Notes: generated by a model not told the origin, from the sequence alone. Shown: positions 1-6,183, counted from the first letter of the stretch. The stretch: 7,309 nt of DNA from Thermoplasmata archaeon (GCA_021845325.1 JAKBRR010000080.1:1-7309); one strand, 5' to 3'. Numbers and translations are program-made.

Positions 1-474
1 GTTTAACATATTTTTAACGGTTTCAGACTGTCGTGATGAAACCATATACAATTTCGTATTCTGATTTTTCTTCAACGGTTCAAGATCTTCCTCCCAGATC
101 TTTGCCTCATATCTTCTGTCAATTTTCGATCCCGCAATGAATATTAATGGATTTTTGCCAAAATTTGAAATGAAGTCTATAAACTTTGCCAGGCCCTTTA
201 AATCAACGGGATTCGTGATATCCACAACAATAATTACTCCGTTTGAGCTGGATAAAAGGTTATCAGCACCGGCAAAACCCTCTATTTCCTGAAAAAGAAA
301 CTCAACATTTCGCGTTTCTCCTTCGTAGACGACATTCAATTTCTTTCTAATCAAACCACGCAATGAACCTGATACAGAATCGCTGTCGTAAGCCATTCTT
401 GAAATAAGTGAACTCTTTCCTGAGCCCGGTTCGCCGATAACGCTGACTTTCCATGTCAGTCTAGTGGATATCAT
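1..474 (-). CDS. Small GTPase-like P-loop protein, C-terminus cut by window edge
   Basis: The minus strand is open from an ATG at 474 down to base 1, giving 158 codons with no stop, so the C-terminus lies outside the window. A Walker A/G1 motif GEPGSGKS sits at residues 14-21 right after a beta-strand-like start, as in Ras/Rab-type GTPases. A hydrophobic strand ending in Asp (GVIIVVDITN, about 79-88) fits the core fold. The position of the G4 NKxD motif reads SKID (116-119), and VSSRQ (145-149) may be a G5 loop. No DxxG-type G3 is clear; QEIEGF (62-67) occupies that place. Family knowledge says such proteins are GTP-dependent switches; partner and role cannot be read here. The start is supported by a TATA box about 25 bp upstream, implying a leaderless transcript. 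It is divergent from the aminotransferase gene. An ATPase rather than a GTPase is possible. Confidence 0.72.
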   Translation of the reverse strand, partial: MISTRLTWKVSVIGEPGSGKSSLISRMAYDSDSVSGSLRGLIRKKLNVVYEGETRNVEFLFQEIEGFAGADNLLSSSNGVIIVVDITNPVDLKGLAKFIDFISNFGKNPLIFIAGSKIDRRYEAKIWEEDLEPLKKNQNTKLYMVSSRQSETVKNMLN

Positions 475-494
475 CCCGCTCAAATTTCAGCAAC

Positions 495-502
495 ATTATA
501 AG
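495..502 (-). promoter_or_regulatory. TATA box of the GTPase-like gene
   Basis: On the minus strand this reads CTTATAAT, centred about 24-25 bp upstream of the ATG at 474. That is the usual archaeal TATA-to-transcription-start distance, so the message would be leaderless. A second minus-strand candidate (TATAAAAG, about 529-536) would instead give a leader of about 35 nt. Confidence 0.5.
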
Positions 503-528
503 TGTTTTCTATTGATGGGTTCAAGCAC

Positions 529-537
529 TTTTATATT
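529..537 (+). promoter_or_regulatory. TATA box of the aminotransferase-PPAT operon
   Basis: TTTTATATT lies 33 bp (centre) upstream of the chosen start codon at 566, predicting transcription start near 559 and a leader of only a few bases. Its 3' end overlaps the palindrome at 535-549. Placing the promoter here argues against translation starting at 464. Confidence 0.6.
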
Positions 538-549
538 TCTCTTAGAAAT
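535..549 (+). promoter_or_regulatory. Candidate operator, inverted repeat ATTTCT-ctt-AGAAAT
   Basis: Perfect 6-bp arms (535-540 and 544-549) flank a 3-bp spacer. The element overlaps the TATA box and precedes the predicted transcription start, where a bound protein would block TBP/TFB or polymerase. The same element, with the same distance to the ATG, occurs before the DUF59 gene at 2766-2780. The palindrome also lies upstream of the divergent GTPase gene and could affect both. The 15-bp size resembles sites of archaeal Lrp/AsnC-type regulators, but the factor's identity is inference. Confidence 0.55.
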
Positions 550-556
550 GTGCATA

Positions 557-562
557 GGTGAG
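557..562 (+). promoter_or_regulatory. Shine-Dalgarno-like GGTGAG of the aminotransferase gene
   Basis: GGTGAG sits 3 bases before the ATG at 566 and is the best ribosome-binding-site match in the region. It helps choose 566 over the in-frame ATGs at 548 and 464. Confidence 0.5.
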
Positions 563-565
563 AGA

Positions 566-1759
566 ATGAATTACAAATTCTCGTATTTTCTTGACGGAAT
601 GAAACCATCAGAAATTCGTGAGCTCTTAAAAATGGCTTCTACAAAGGGTCTAATATCGCTTGGAGGAGGTATGCCAAATCCAAAGACATTTCCTTCAGAA
701 GTATTGAAAAGTATCATGAATGACCTTATCGAAACAAGATCGGCTCAGGTTTTTCAATATGCTAACACGCTTGGTGTTCAGGAAACCCTGGATATTATTC
801 CAGGATATCTTGAAAAGACTCAGGGAATTAAGTGCCTTCCTGAGAACGTCATATTGAATTCTGGGTCTCAGCAGGGGTTATACGAGCTTGGAAAAGTTCT
901 GGCTAACCCGGGAGATACAATCATAACAGAAGAACCCACATATGTAGGGGCAATCTCTGCATTCAGTGCAAATGATCTCAGGATGGAAGGAATAGAAATG
1001 GATTCAATGGGTATGAAGACCGACCTTCTTGAGGAAAAGATTAAGCAGCTCATCAAAGAAAGCAGGAAACCTTCCTTTATCTATACCATACCAACATTTC
1101 AGAATCCAACGGGATATACAATGCCTCTGGATAGAAGAAAGCATCTCATAGAGATATCCAGAAGTTATGACATCCCCCTCATAGAAGACAATCCATATGG
1201 AGAATTGAGGTATTATGGAAACAATGTACCGGCCATGAGAAGCCTCAAGGGAGGGGAAGACGTTCTTTATCTCGGAACATTTTCAAAGGTAATGACTCCC
1301 GGACTGAGACTTGGTTATACTATAGCACCAACTGAAGTTATTGCAAAGTTCAATCTCATCAAACAGGCACTGGATCTTGCCACGAACACATTCTCTCAAT
1401 ACGTTGCCTATGAATATATCAAACGTGGTGCTATCTATAAACAGGTCGCGCTCAACATAGAAATGTACAGAAAAAAGAGAGATATAATGGTAAATGCACT
1501 GGAAAATGAATTCAATGACGGTTCAGTATGGTCAAAACCGGAAGGAGGTATGTTTGTCTGGTTAACGGTTGCACAGAACGTTGACACAAAACAGATGATT
1601 GGAGAGGCCATAAAAAACGGAGTTGCTTATATTAGCGGCCAGGCTTTCACCACGAAAGGTGCTCAGAAAAGAAGCATGCGTTTGAATTTCACATATGGAG
1701 ACGATGATCAACTTTCAGAGGGAATAAGGAGATTAAGGAAAACATTCGTAAAAAAGTGA
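566..1759 (+). CDS. Fold-type I PLP-dependent aminotransferase (LysN/Aro8-like)
   Basis: Cytosolic pyridoxal-phosphate enzyme of 397 residues, full length for aminotransferase class I/II. The N-terminal ISLGGGMPNPKTFP (30-43) is typical of the 2-aminoadipate/kynurenine/aromatic aminotransferase (COG1167-type) group. Visible cofactor residues are N180 in QNPTG, D208 in IEDNPYGE, the Schiff-base lysine K241 in LGTFSKVMTPGLRLGY, and R372 in MRLNF, which should bind the substrate carboxylate. It moves an amino group between an amino acid and a 2-oxoacid; the exact substrate (2-aminoadipate, aromatic or branched-chain) cannot be settled by motif. An in-frame extension to 464 exists, but it would cover the promoter and the divergent gene's start; the TATA box and GGTGAG support 566. 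The PPAT gene follows after 3 bp, so the two are probably co-transcribed under the operator at 535-549. Confidence 0.9.
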   Translation: MNYKFSYFLDGMKPSEIRELLKMASTKGLISLGGGMPNPKTFPSEVLKSIMNDLIETRSAQVFQYANTLGVQETLDIIPGYLEKTQGIKCLPENVILNSGSQQGLYELGKVLANPGDTIITEEPTYVGAISAFSANDLRMEGIEMDSMGMKTDLLEEKIKQLIKESRKPSFIYTIPTFQNPTGYTMPLDRRKHLIEISRSYDIPLIEDNPYGELRYYGNNVPAMRSLKGGEDVLYLGTFSKVMTPGLRLGYTIAPTEVIAKFNLIKQALDLATNTFSQYVAYEYIKRGAIYKQVALNIEMYRKKRDIMVNALENEFNDGSVWSKPEGGMFVWLTVAQNVDTKQMIGEAIKNGVAYISGQAFTTKGAQKRSMRLNFTYGDDDQLSEGIRRLRKTFVKK

Positions 1760-1762
1760 AGC

Positions 1763-2710
1763 ATGAAAGTAATAGTGGCTGGAACATTTACAATCTTACA
1801 CGACGGTCATAAGGCACTTCTGGATGCCGCTGCAGGGTTAGGAATACCAATAATAATCGGACTTACAGAATCTTCCTTTATAAGCAAGAGCAAACCATAC
1901 GAGATCGTCTCCTACGATAAGAGAATGAAGGTGGTTGAAGAATATTTAAAGCGCAAAGGCTCAGATTTTACCATAAGGCCCCTTAAATCAACAGAGGGAG
2001 ATTCTGCAACCGAGGAAAATTATACACACATTGTTGTATCAGAAGAAACTGAGGGTGCAGCAAATAGGATAAATAGAAAGCGGGAGAAGAACGGCCTGAA
2101 ACCGCTTACAATTATAACAGTCCCCCTCATGCTGGCAAGGGACCTGATGCCAATAAGCTCGAGAAGAATAATAAGGGGAGAAATTGATGAGCATGGTTTT
2201 CTCAATAGAAAAATTAAATTTTCAGTAAATGAAATATGGAAACCTTACTTTGAGAAAACTGAAGAATATCTCAAAAGTTCATTTGGTGAAATAGACATAT
2301 TTTTCAGAAAGATCAGTAAAGGGAACTATTCACTGGATTTTTTTCCTGACAATTATAATACTGCCACGACTGAAGCAACCGAGGTTTTGGAAGATGATGA
2401 TTTTTCAATAGGCATATGTCCCGGACTCAAACTGATATCTACGAAGGGTGTGCTACTAATATCCATTTGCTCTGTTATGGTTGATAAGTTGGGTAGAATT
2501 CATTTCGGGGAGAGTCATTCATCTGAAATAGATCCACATTTGAGGGATTTTGGTGGTATAAATGCATTTGATATTTCATTGATAGAAAAATACACATCAG
2601 AAAAGCAATGGATTTGCAACTCTGTTAAGGATTCCATAGATGCATGTATACTCTCTTTTAAAAACCTGTCTCAAACTGAGTTAAAAAATCAGATGCTCAA
2701 TATTGAATGA
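1763..2710 (+). CDS. coaD: Archaeal phosphopantetheine adenylyltransferase fused to a DUF84/YjjX-like domain
   Basis: Residues 1-150 form an archaeal-type PPAT. GTFTILHDGH (7-16) carries the nucleotidyltransferase HxGH signature, and ISSRRIIRGEI (131-141) is the second nucleotide-binding motif (ISSxxI). The reaction is 4'-phosphopantetheine plus ATP to dephospho-CoA plus pyrophosphate, the penultimate step of CoA synthesis. At 315 residues it is about twice the usual archaeal length. The C-terminal half (about 155-315) shows EATEVLEDDDFSIGICPGLK followed by a strand, VMVDKLGRIHFGES. This layout resembles DUF84 (YjjX, inosine/xanthosine triphosphatase), which is known fused to PPAT in some archaea. 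The expected GIEGG-like motif reads GICPG (217-221), so house-cleaning NTPase activity is doubtful. The start lies 3 bp after the aminotransferase stop, with no promoter between them. PPAT assignment is firm; the second domain is moderate. Confidence 0.85.
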   Translation: MKVIVAGTFTILHDGHKALLDAAAGLGIPIIIGLTESSFISKSKPYEIVSYDKRMKVVEEYLKRKGSDFTIRPLKSTEGDSATEENYTHIVVSEETEGAANRINRKREKNGLKPLTIITVPLMLARDLMPISSRRIIRGEIDEHGFLNRKIKFSVNEIWKPYFEKTEEYLKSSFGEIDIFFRKISKGNYSLDFFPDNYNTATTEATEVLEDDDFSIGICPGLKLISTKGVLLISICSVMVDKLGRIHFGESHSSEIDPHLRDFGGINAFDISLIEKYTSEKQWICNSVKDSIDACILSFKNLSQTELKNQMLNIE

Positions 2711-2760
2711 TAAATGATTCCAAAAATATTCATGTTTGTCACACCTGAAGATAATAAGCA

Positions 2761-2768
2761 TTAATATT
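2761..2768 (+). promoter_or_regulatory. TATA box of the DUF59 gene
   Basis: TTAATATT, preceded by AAGCA, is centred about 32 bp before the ATG at 2797 and predicts a transcript with a leader of a few bases. The 86-bp gap after the PPAT gene (2711-2796) holds this promoter and the palindrome at 2766-2780; I see no clear terminator there. Confidence 0.5.
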
Positions 2769-2780
2769 TCTAATAGAAAT
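2766..2780 (+). promoter_or_regulatory. Candidate operator, inverted repeat ATTTCTA-a-TAGAAAT
   Basis: Perfect 7-bp arms (2766-2772 and 2774-2780) flank one base. The element overlaps the end of the TATA box and ends 16 nt before the start codon. Over 17 bp (2764-2780) it matches 533-549 of the aminotransferase promoter at 15 positions, including both half-sites. Confidence 0.55.
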
Positions 2781-2796
2781 CATATAGTGAACAGAA

Positions 2797-3093
2797 ATGG
2801 TAACCAAAGAAGAAATCCTGGAAGAACTAAAGGTTGTGGAAGATCCAGAAATAGGCATGGATATAGTCAATCTGGGATTGATTTACGAAGTGGATATTAA
2901 CAATGACAAGGTACTTTTAAAGATGACAATGACAGCACCGACATGCCCTGTTACCCCATGGATACTTGCAGAGGTTCAGAAAGTTGTGGAAAACATGCCG
3001 GGGGTTGAAATGGCTGATGTGGAACTTGTATGGGAACCACCATGGAATCCGAGCCGGATGTCAGAAGAGGCAAGAGCTTCTTTGAATATGTGA
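2797..3093 (+). CDS. DUF59/MIP18-family protein, probable Fe-S cluster assembly factor
   Basis: A 98-residue single-domain protein, the normal length for DUF59 (MIP18/PaaD/SufT-like). Family hallmarks are plain: VEDPEIGMDIVNLGLIY (14-30), the TAPTCP motif with conserved C50 (46-51), and the C-terminal VELVWEPPWNPSRMSEEAR (75-93). Relatives assist maturation or carriage of Fe-S clusters in the cytosol; C50 is the presumed cluster or thiol ligand by family analogy. It has its own promoter and candidate operator, so it looks like a single-gene unit between the PPAT gene and tbp. Fe-S clients such as the two radical SAM enzymes in this window are plausible, but no direct link is visible. No strong Shine-Dalgarno is present; the start is chosen by family alignment and promoter distance. 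Confidence 0.9.
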   Translation: MVTKEEILEELKVVEDPEIGMDIVNLGLIYEVDINNDKVLLKMTMTAPTCPVTPWILAEVQKVVENMPGVEMADVELVWEPPWNPSRMSEEARASLNM

Positions 3094-3098
3094 TCACG

Positions 3099-3122
3099 CA
3101 AAGATCAATTATTATATCTTTG
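3099..3122 (+). terminator. Weak inverted repeat after the DUF59 gene
   Basis: CAAAGAT (3099-3105) and ATCTTTG (3116-3122) form perfect 7-bp arms around a 10-base AT-rich loop, 5 bp after the DUF59 stop. An overlapping pair TGATC (3091-3095)/GATCA (3103-3107) could form an alternative hairpin. No strong T tract follows, so termination is only a possibility; a protein site is another. Confidence 0.3.
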
Positions 3123-3138
3123 AAACAATTATAATGGG

Positions 3139-3157
3139 TTTATATACTGTATATAAA
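3139..3157 (+). promoter_or_regulatory. TBP gene promoter: opposed TATA boxes in a perfect palindrome
   Basis: TTTATATAC (3139-3147), one base, then GTATATAAA (3149-3157) make a perfect 9+1+9 palindrome. The first box is centred about 31 bp before the ATG at 3174 and would give a leader of about 5 nt. The second box reads as a TATA element on the opposite strand but has no divergent gene to serve. It may be a second TBP-binding site or an operator. Confidence 0.65.
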
Positions 3158-3173
3158 TAACAGATAGATTTAT

Positions 3174-3728
3174 ATGAGTGAGAGAGAAAAAATCAATATT
3201 GAAAACATTGTAGCATCAACATCACTTGCGGAGCATCTGGATCTTAGCCAGATAGCAATGGCCCTTGAGGGTTCAGAATACGAACCTGAACAGTTTCCGG
3301 GTCTTATATACAGATTAACAGAACCCAAGACTGCAGTATTGATATTCAGAAGCGGAAAGGTAAACTGTACAGGCGCAAAGAACCTTGCCAATGTAAAGTT
3401 AACTATCCAGACTATAATAGGAAGGCTGAAAAAGGCTGGAATAGAAGTCTATGATAACCCGGATATCGTAGTTCAAAACATTGTAGCGGTATATGATCTT
3501 GAAGCTGATCTTAACCTTACAGATATTGCAATGTCACTTGGTCTTGAAAACGTTGAATATGAGCCGGAACAATTCCCCGGTTTAGTGTACAGAGTGGAAG
3601 AACCAAAGGTCGTTTTGCTTCTCTTCGGATCAGGCAAAGTAGTATGTACCGGTGCAAAGGAAGAAAGCGAAATTGAGCAGGCAGTAATAAAAGTCAAGAA
3701 AGAACTCCAGAAAGTGGGCTTAATTTAG
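3174..3728 (+). CDS. tbp: TATA-binding protein (TBP), general transcription initiation factor
   Basis: A complete 184-residue archaeal TBP made of two imperfect repeats (about 7-92 and 97-182). Each repeat contains YEPEQFPGLxYR, xEPKxxxLxF and SGKVxCTGAK, at 36-69 and 129-162. The phenylalanines expected to intercalate into the DNA minor groove are F41 and F58 in repeat 1 and F134 and F151 in repeat 2. It binds the TATA box, bends the DNA and recruits TFB and RNA polymerase. The acidic C-terminal tail seen in some archaeal TBPs is absent; it ends KKELQKVGLI. The start follows a strong TATA box with almost no leader. It converges on truD, with 11 bp between the stop codons. The opposed TATA boxes in its own promoter suggest autoregulation, which is inference. 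Confidence 0.97.
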   Translation: MSEREKINIENIVASTSLAEHLDLSQIAMALEGSEYEPEQFPGLIYRLTEPKTAVLIFRSGKVNCTGAKNLANVKLTIQTIIGRLKKAGIEVYDNPDIVVQNIVAVYDLEADLNLTDIAMSLGLENVEYEPEQFPGLVYRVEEPKVVLLLFGSGKVVCTGAKEESEIEQAVIKVKKELQKVGLI

Positions 3729-3733
3729 GCCCA
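3715..3733. terminator. Hairpin at the tbp/truD convergent junction
   Basis: TGGGCTT (3715-3721) and AGGCCCA (3727-3733) can form a 7-bp stem with one G-U pair and a 5-base loop, overlapping the tbp stop. On the plus strand a T-rich run follows at about 3747-3760, inside the end of truD, which could terminate tbp transcription. The same stem exists on the minus strand without a T tract after it. Confidence 0.4.
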
Positions 3734-3739
3734 TCAAAC

Positions 3740-4939
3740 TTATCTATTTTTTATATTTTCCAGGATCTGATCAATCAGTGTTGTGGCATACATACCTTTC
3801 CCGAGAGAAAAGTTCAGCCATTTATTTGTGCATGAGAAACCGATCGGAATAAATCTGACACCCCTGTAATTCCCTGAAGACGAGAGTTTTTCATTTTTAT
3901 GTATTCTGAACATCTCTCTCGTAACATTGAATTCTTTCATCGTTTTCTCTACTATTTCCCCTGGAATTCCACTTTGAAGTCTGGTTTCGTAACCGGCTAG
4001 AGGCATAACAGCGGTCACTTTGTTTTCAAGGGACAATTTTGAGATCTTATCATAATTGAATGAAGTAACTTCAATGAGTTCCCCACTGACATTAAAATAA
4101 CTGTCTTTTTGCTGGACAAAGTCACCAACATATACCTTATCCGGTGAATCTGAATATTCAGCCCTCATCTTCAGCATTCTGTTAAACAGCATTGACTGAA
4201 ATGCGTGCACGAACATTATTTCAAGGGTCTTCGGGAGCACATCAAGTGATTCCTCAAAACTTCCGCCGGAAGCCAGATGAGAGAGGATTGCCCTTTCAAA
4301 GCCAAGATATTCAGGGTAATTATCAAGTGCTGCCTTATAATTCCAGTCTCTGGAAAGATCTAATCTATACCCATCGCTGTCGAATTCCGGGTCATAGAGA
4401 TATAGCTTGGCCGCAGCCTCAAAATTACCTCTAATAATCTGCTCTCCGATCCTGTGGGTATTACTCCGGTTAGTTCCGAAACGCTGCTCACCATAAAGGT
4501 TCCAGTATCCGCCACCGGCAACTATGGATCGGTTCGTGTTTAAAATATGATCATCTTCAACTTCCTCAAGGTTTAGACGAATTGAAAACTTATTTCCCTT
4601 CAGGTCGCCCATTCGGAGCATGTTATCCGTTCTAAAAACCTCCATAACTTCACAGTCTTTTAACGTCTCAAGTTCGTTTGAATAGGTGCCATTGATGCAA
4701 AAATATTGCGTAGTTATGCCTTTTTTATCCTTGGTTCCTGCAAAGGTTATTCTTTTTCTGCTTATTCTTAGCGATCTTGCAAGCACTGAAACAAATCTGT
4801 TGGTATCCCAGTTGGTCAGCCTTACCTTAATTATGGTATATTTTCCATCCGGTTTTTTTTGAAAATCCAATGGAATTTCATCCACAATGAAATCCTCGGC
4901 AGTATTCTTTATTATGTTATGAAGGTTATTTTCATTCAT
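3740..4939 (-). CDS. truD: tRNA pseudouridine(13) synthase TruD
   Basis: A 399-residue archaeal-type TruD, which isomerises uridine to pseudouridine at position 13 of tRNA. The catalytic motif FAGTKDKKGITTQYF (66-80) carries the nucleophile D71. The N-terminal EDFIVDEIPL (15-24), the central YWNLYGEQRFG (145-155) and the C-terminal LGKGMYATTL (about 379-388) are family hallmarks, and the order of motifs and overall size are normal. Residues between about 155 and 345 would contain the TruD-specific insertion domain. The ATG at 4939 shares its A with the mqnC stop (TGATG), so translation is probably coupled and the two form one minus-strand operon. A weak AGGA lies 10 bases upstream. A second, out-of-frame ATG four bases later is not used. 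Linking a tRNA modification gene to a quinone gene has no obvious functional reason. Confidence 0.95.
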   Translation of the reverse strand: MNENNLHNIIKNTAEDFIVDEIPLDFQKKPDGKYTIIKVRLTNWDTNRFVSVLARSLRISRKRITFAGTKDKKGITTQYFCINGTYSNELETLKDCEVMEVFRTDNMLRMGDLKGNKFSIRLNLEEVEDDHILNTNRSIVAGGGYWNLYGEQRFGTNRSNTHRIGEQIIRGNFEAAAKLYLYDPEFDSDGYRLDLSRDWNYKAALDNYPEYLGFERAILSHLASGGSFEESLDVLPKTLEIMFVHAFQSMLFNRMLKMRAEYSDSPDKVYVGDFVQQKDSYFNVSGELIEVTSFNYDKISKLSLENKVTAVMPLAGYETRLQSGIPGEIVEKTMKEFNVTREMFRIHKNEKLSSSGNYRGVRFIPIGFSCTNKWLNFSLGKGMYATTLIDQILENIKNR

Positions 4940-6099
4940 CAGTTGTAATTCCTGATTGCCCGGTACATATTATCTCTCTCCACGGGAATCATTCCTATTT
5001 GCTTTACGCTCTCTATGATTATTTCCTTTCTGAGATTTCCAACCATCTTTCCAGTTGCGGGAATAACTTTCTCATCGTAAATAGTTCCACCCCAGTCGTT
5101 TGCGCCATACATAATAGCCATCTGACCCATTTGAACTCCATTAGTAAGCCATGAAGACTGAATTATGGGTAAATGTTTGTTGAACACTATTCTTGCAATG
5201 GCAATATTTCTCAGAACCTCTTCCCCGCCAGCTCTGTATTTAACCAAATTCTCCTTTTCAAGCTGTGTGTTTCCAGGCTCAAAGTTCCATGGTGTGAATG
5301 ACATAAAGCCATGGTATTTCTTCTGTAAATCCAGCAAAGAAAGTAAATGTTCAGCTTTATGGCGACTTTCCTCAACATGCCCAAACATCATGGTTGCGCT
5401 CGTTCTGATACCCAGTTTATGAGCCTCTTCCATTATGGATAACCATTCCCTGCCACTTCCTACAGGCCTTCTGAGTATTTTTCTGACCTCATCAGAAAAA
5501 ATCTCTGCACCGGCACCTGGAATTGTCTCGAGACCTGCACTCCTGAGCCTTGTCAATAATTCTGGAATGCTGATTTTCTCTTTCTTCGAAATGAACGATA
5601 ATTCAGAAGTTGAAAGCCCATGAATCCCAAGATCGGGAAATTTTTCATGGAGTGTATTGAATAGGGTAATATAATAATCCAGCGGGAGTTCAGAGTTAAC
5701 CCCTCCCTGAATGAGCAATTGCTTTATACCAAACGCTTCGTAAAAATGTCTAACCCTTTCAACAACCTGATCTACACTCAAAGTATATGCATCATCTTCT
5801 GTGCCTGTTCGATAGAATGCACAGAACTTGCACCTTACATTGCATACATTGGTATAATTCATAATCATATTGGAAACAAAACTTACCTGCTTGCCAGTCA
5901 AATCATCTGCTATCGATCTGGCAAGACTCCCCAAATCACTGATGGGAGCAGAATCGTACATATATACAATTTCGTCAAAAGAAGGGGAAATTCCCTGGTT
6001 TACCTTCCTGGCAATATCAGAAAGTATACCATCATACTGTCTCATAAATCCATATATGTCTAATGCTGTAATAACACTTTCTTGAAAATTTTTAGACAT
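4939..6099 (-). CDS. mqnC: Cyclic dehypoxanthine futalosine synthase MqnC (radical SAM)
   Basis: A radical SAM enzyme of the futalosine route to menaquinone, converting dehypoxanthine futalosine to its cyclic form. The cluster-binding CNVRCKFCAFYR (86-97) gives C86, C90 and C93 in the CX3CX2C pattern shared by MqnC, MqnE and CofH. MqnC-like features are MNYTNVC (80-86), LLIQGGVNSELPLDYY (128-143), IPGAGAEIF (193-201), TSATMMFGHVEE (233-244), FTPWNFEPGNTQL (268-280), SSWLTNGVQMGQMA (315-328) and YGANDWGGT (331-339). The 'PW' and 'ANDWGGT' elements favour MqnC over MqnE. I chose ATG 6099 (386 residues). Reading can extend to 6180, but those 27 extra residues are hydrophobic, lack family similarity and would span the probable promoter at 6139-6160; M19 (ATG at 6045) is another possible start. 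truD follows with a 1-bp overlap. Confidence 0.9.
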   Translation of the reverse strand: MSKNFQESVITALDIYGFMRQYDGILSDIARKVNQGISPSFDEIVYMYDSAPISDLGSLARSIADDLTGKQVSFVSNMIMNYTNVCNVRCKFCAFYRTGTEDDAYTLSVDQVVERVRHFYEAFGIKQLLIQGGVNSELPLDYYITLFNTLHEKFPDLGIHGLSTSELSFISKKEKISIPELLTRLRSAGLETIPGAGAEIFSDEVRKILRRPVGSGREWLSIMEEAHKLGIRTSATMMFGHVEESRHKAEHLLSLLDLQKKYHGFMSFTPWNFEPGNTQLEKENLVKYRAGGEEVLRNIAIARIVFNKHLPIIQSSWLTNGVQMGQMAIMYGANDWGGTIYDEKVIPATGKMVGNLRKEIIIESVKQIGMIPVERDNMYRAIRNYN

Positions 6100-6138
6100 T
6101 GATATTAAGGAAAATATGGAGAGGATATTACGGTAAAC

Positions 6139-6160
6139 ATATTTTGACAAAATATAAAAT
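6139..6160 (-). promoter_or_regulatory. mqnC promoter: TATA box overlapped by a perfect inverted repeat
   Basis: On the minus strand ATTTTATATT (6160-6151) is a good TATA box, predicting transcription start near 6130 and a leader of about 30 nt before ATG 6099. Overlapping its downstream half is a perfect 17-bp inverted repeat (6139-6155), ATATTTT-gtc-AAAATAT on that strand, in an operator-like position. Confidence 0.5.
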
Positions 6161-6183
6161 GTAAATAAAATTTTTAGCAAGCA

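Noticed and set aside
464..565. Longer start of the aminotransferase at 464 (34 extra residues)
   Set aside because: The extension runs through the TATA box and the operator-like palindrome and overlaps the start of the divergent GTPase gene. The added residues do not look like the family's N-terminus; 566 has a nearby GGTGAG.
3279..3659. Internal DNA repeat within tbp (for example the two segments encoding YEPEQFPGL)
   Set aside because: This is the ancient two-fold repeat of the TBP fold shared by all TBPs, not a new repeat element.
5719..6085. Plus-strand open frames of 114 and 71 codons inside mqnC
   Set aside because: They lie antisense to well-conserved radical SAM coding sequence, have no promoter or family features, and are shadows of the real gene. 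The same holds for other antisense frames at 868-1056, 2020-2205, 3170-3391, 3473-3697, 4192-4434, 5165-5422, 5435-5623 and 6919-7107.
6100..6180. Longer start of mqnC at 6180, with a hydrophobic N-terminus that could be read as a membrane segment
   Set aside because: It would span the likely TATA box and inverted repeat. MqnC is a soluble enzyme, and the extension looks like translated AT-rich intergenic DNA.
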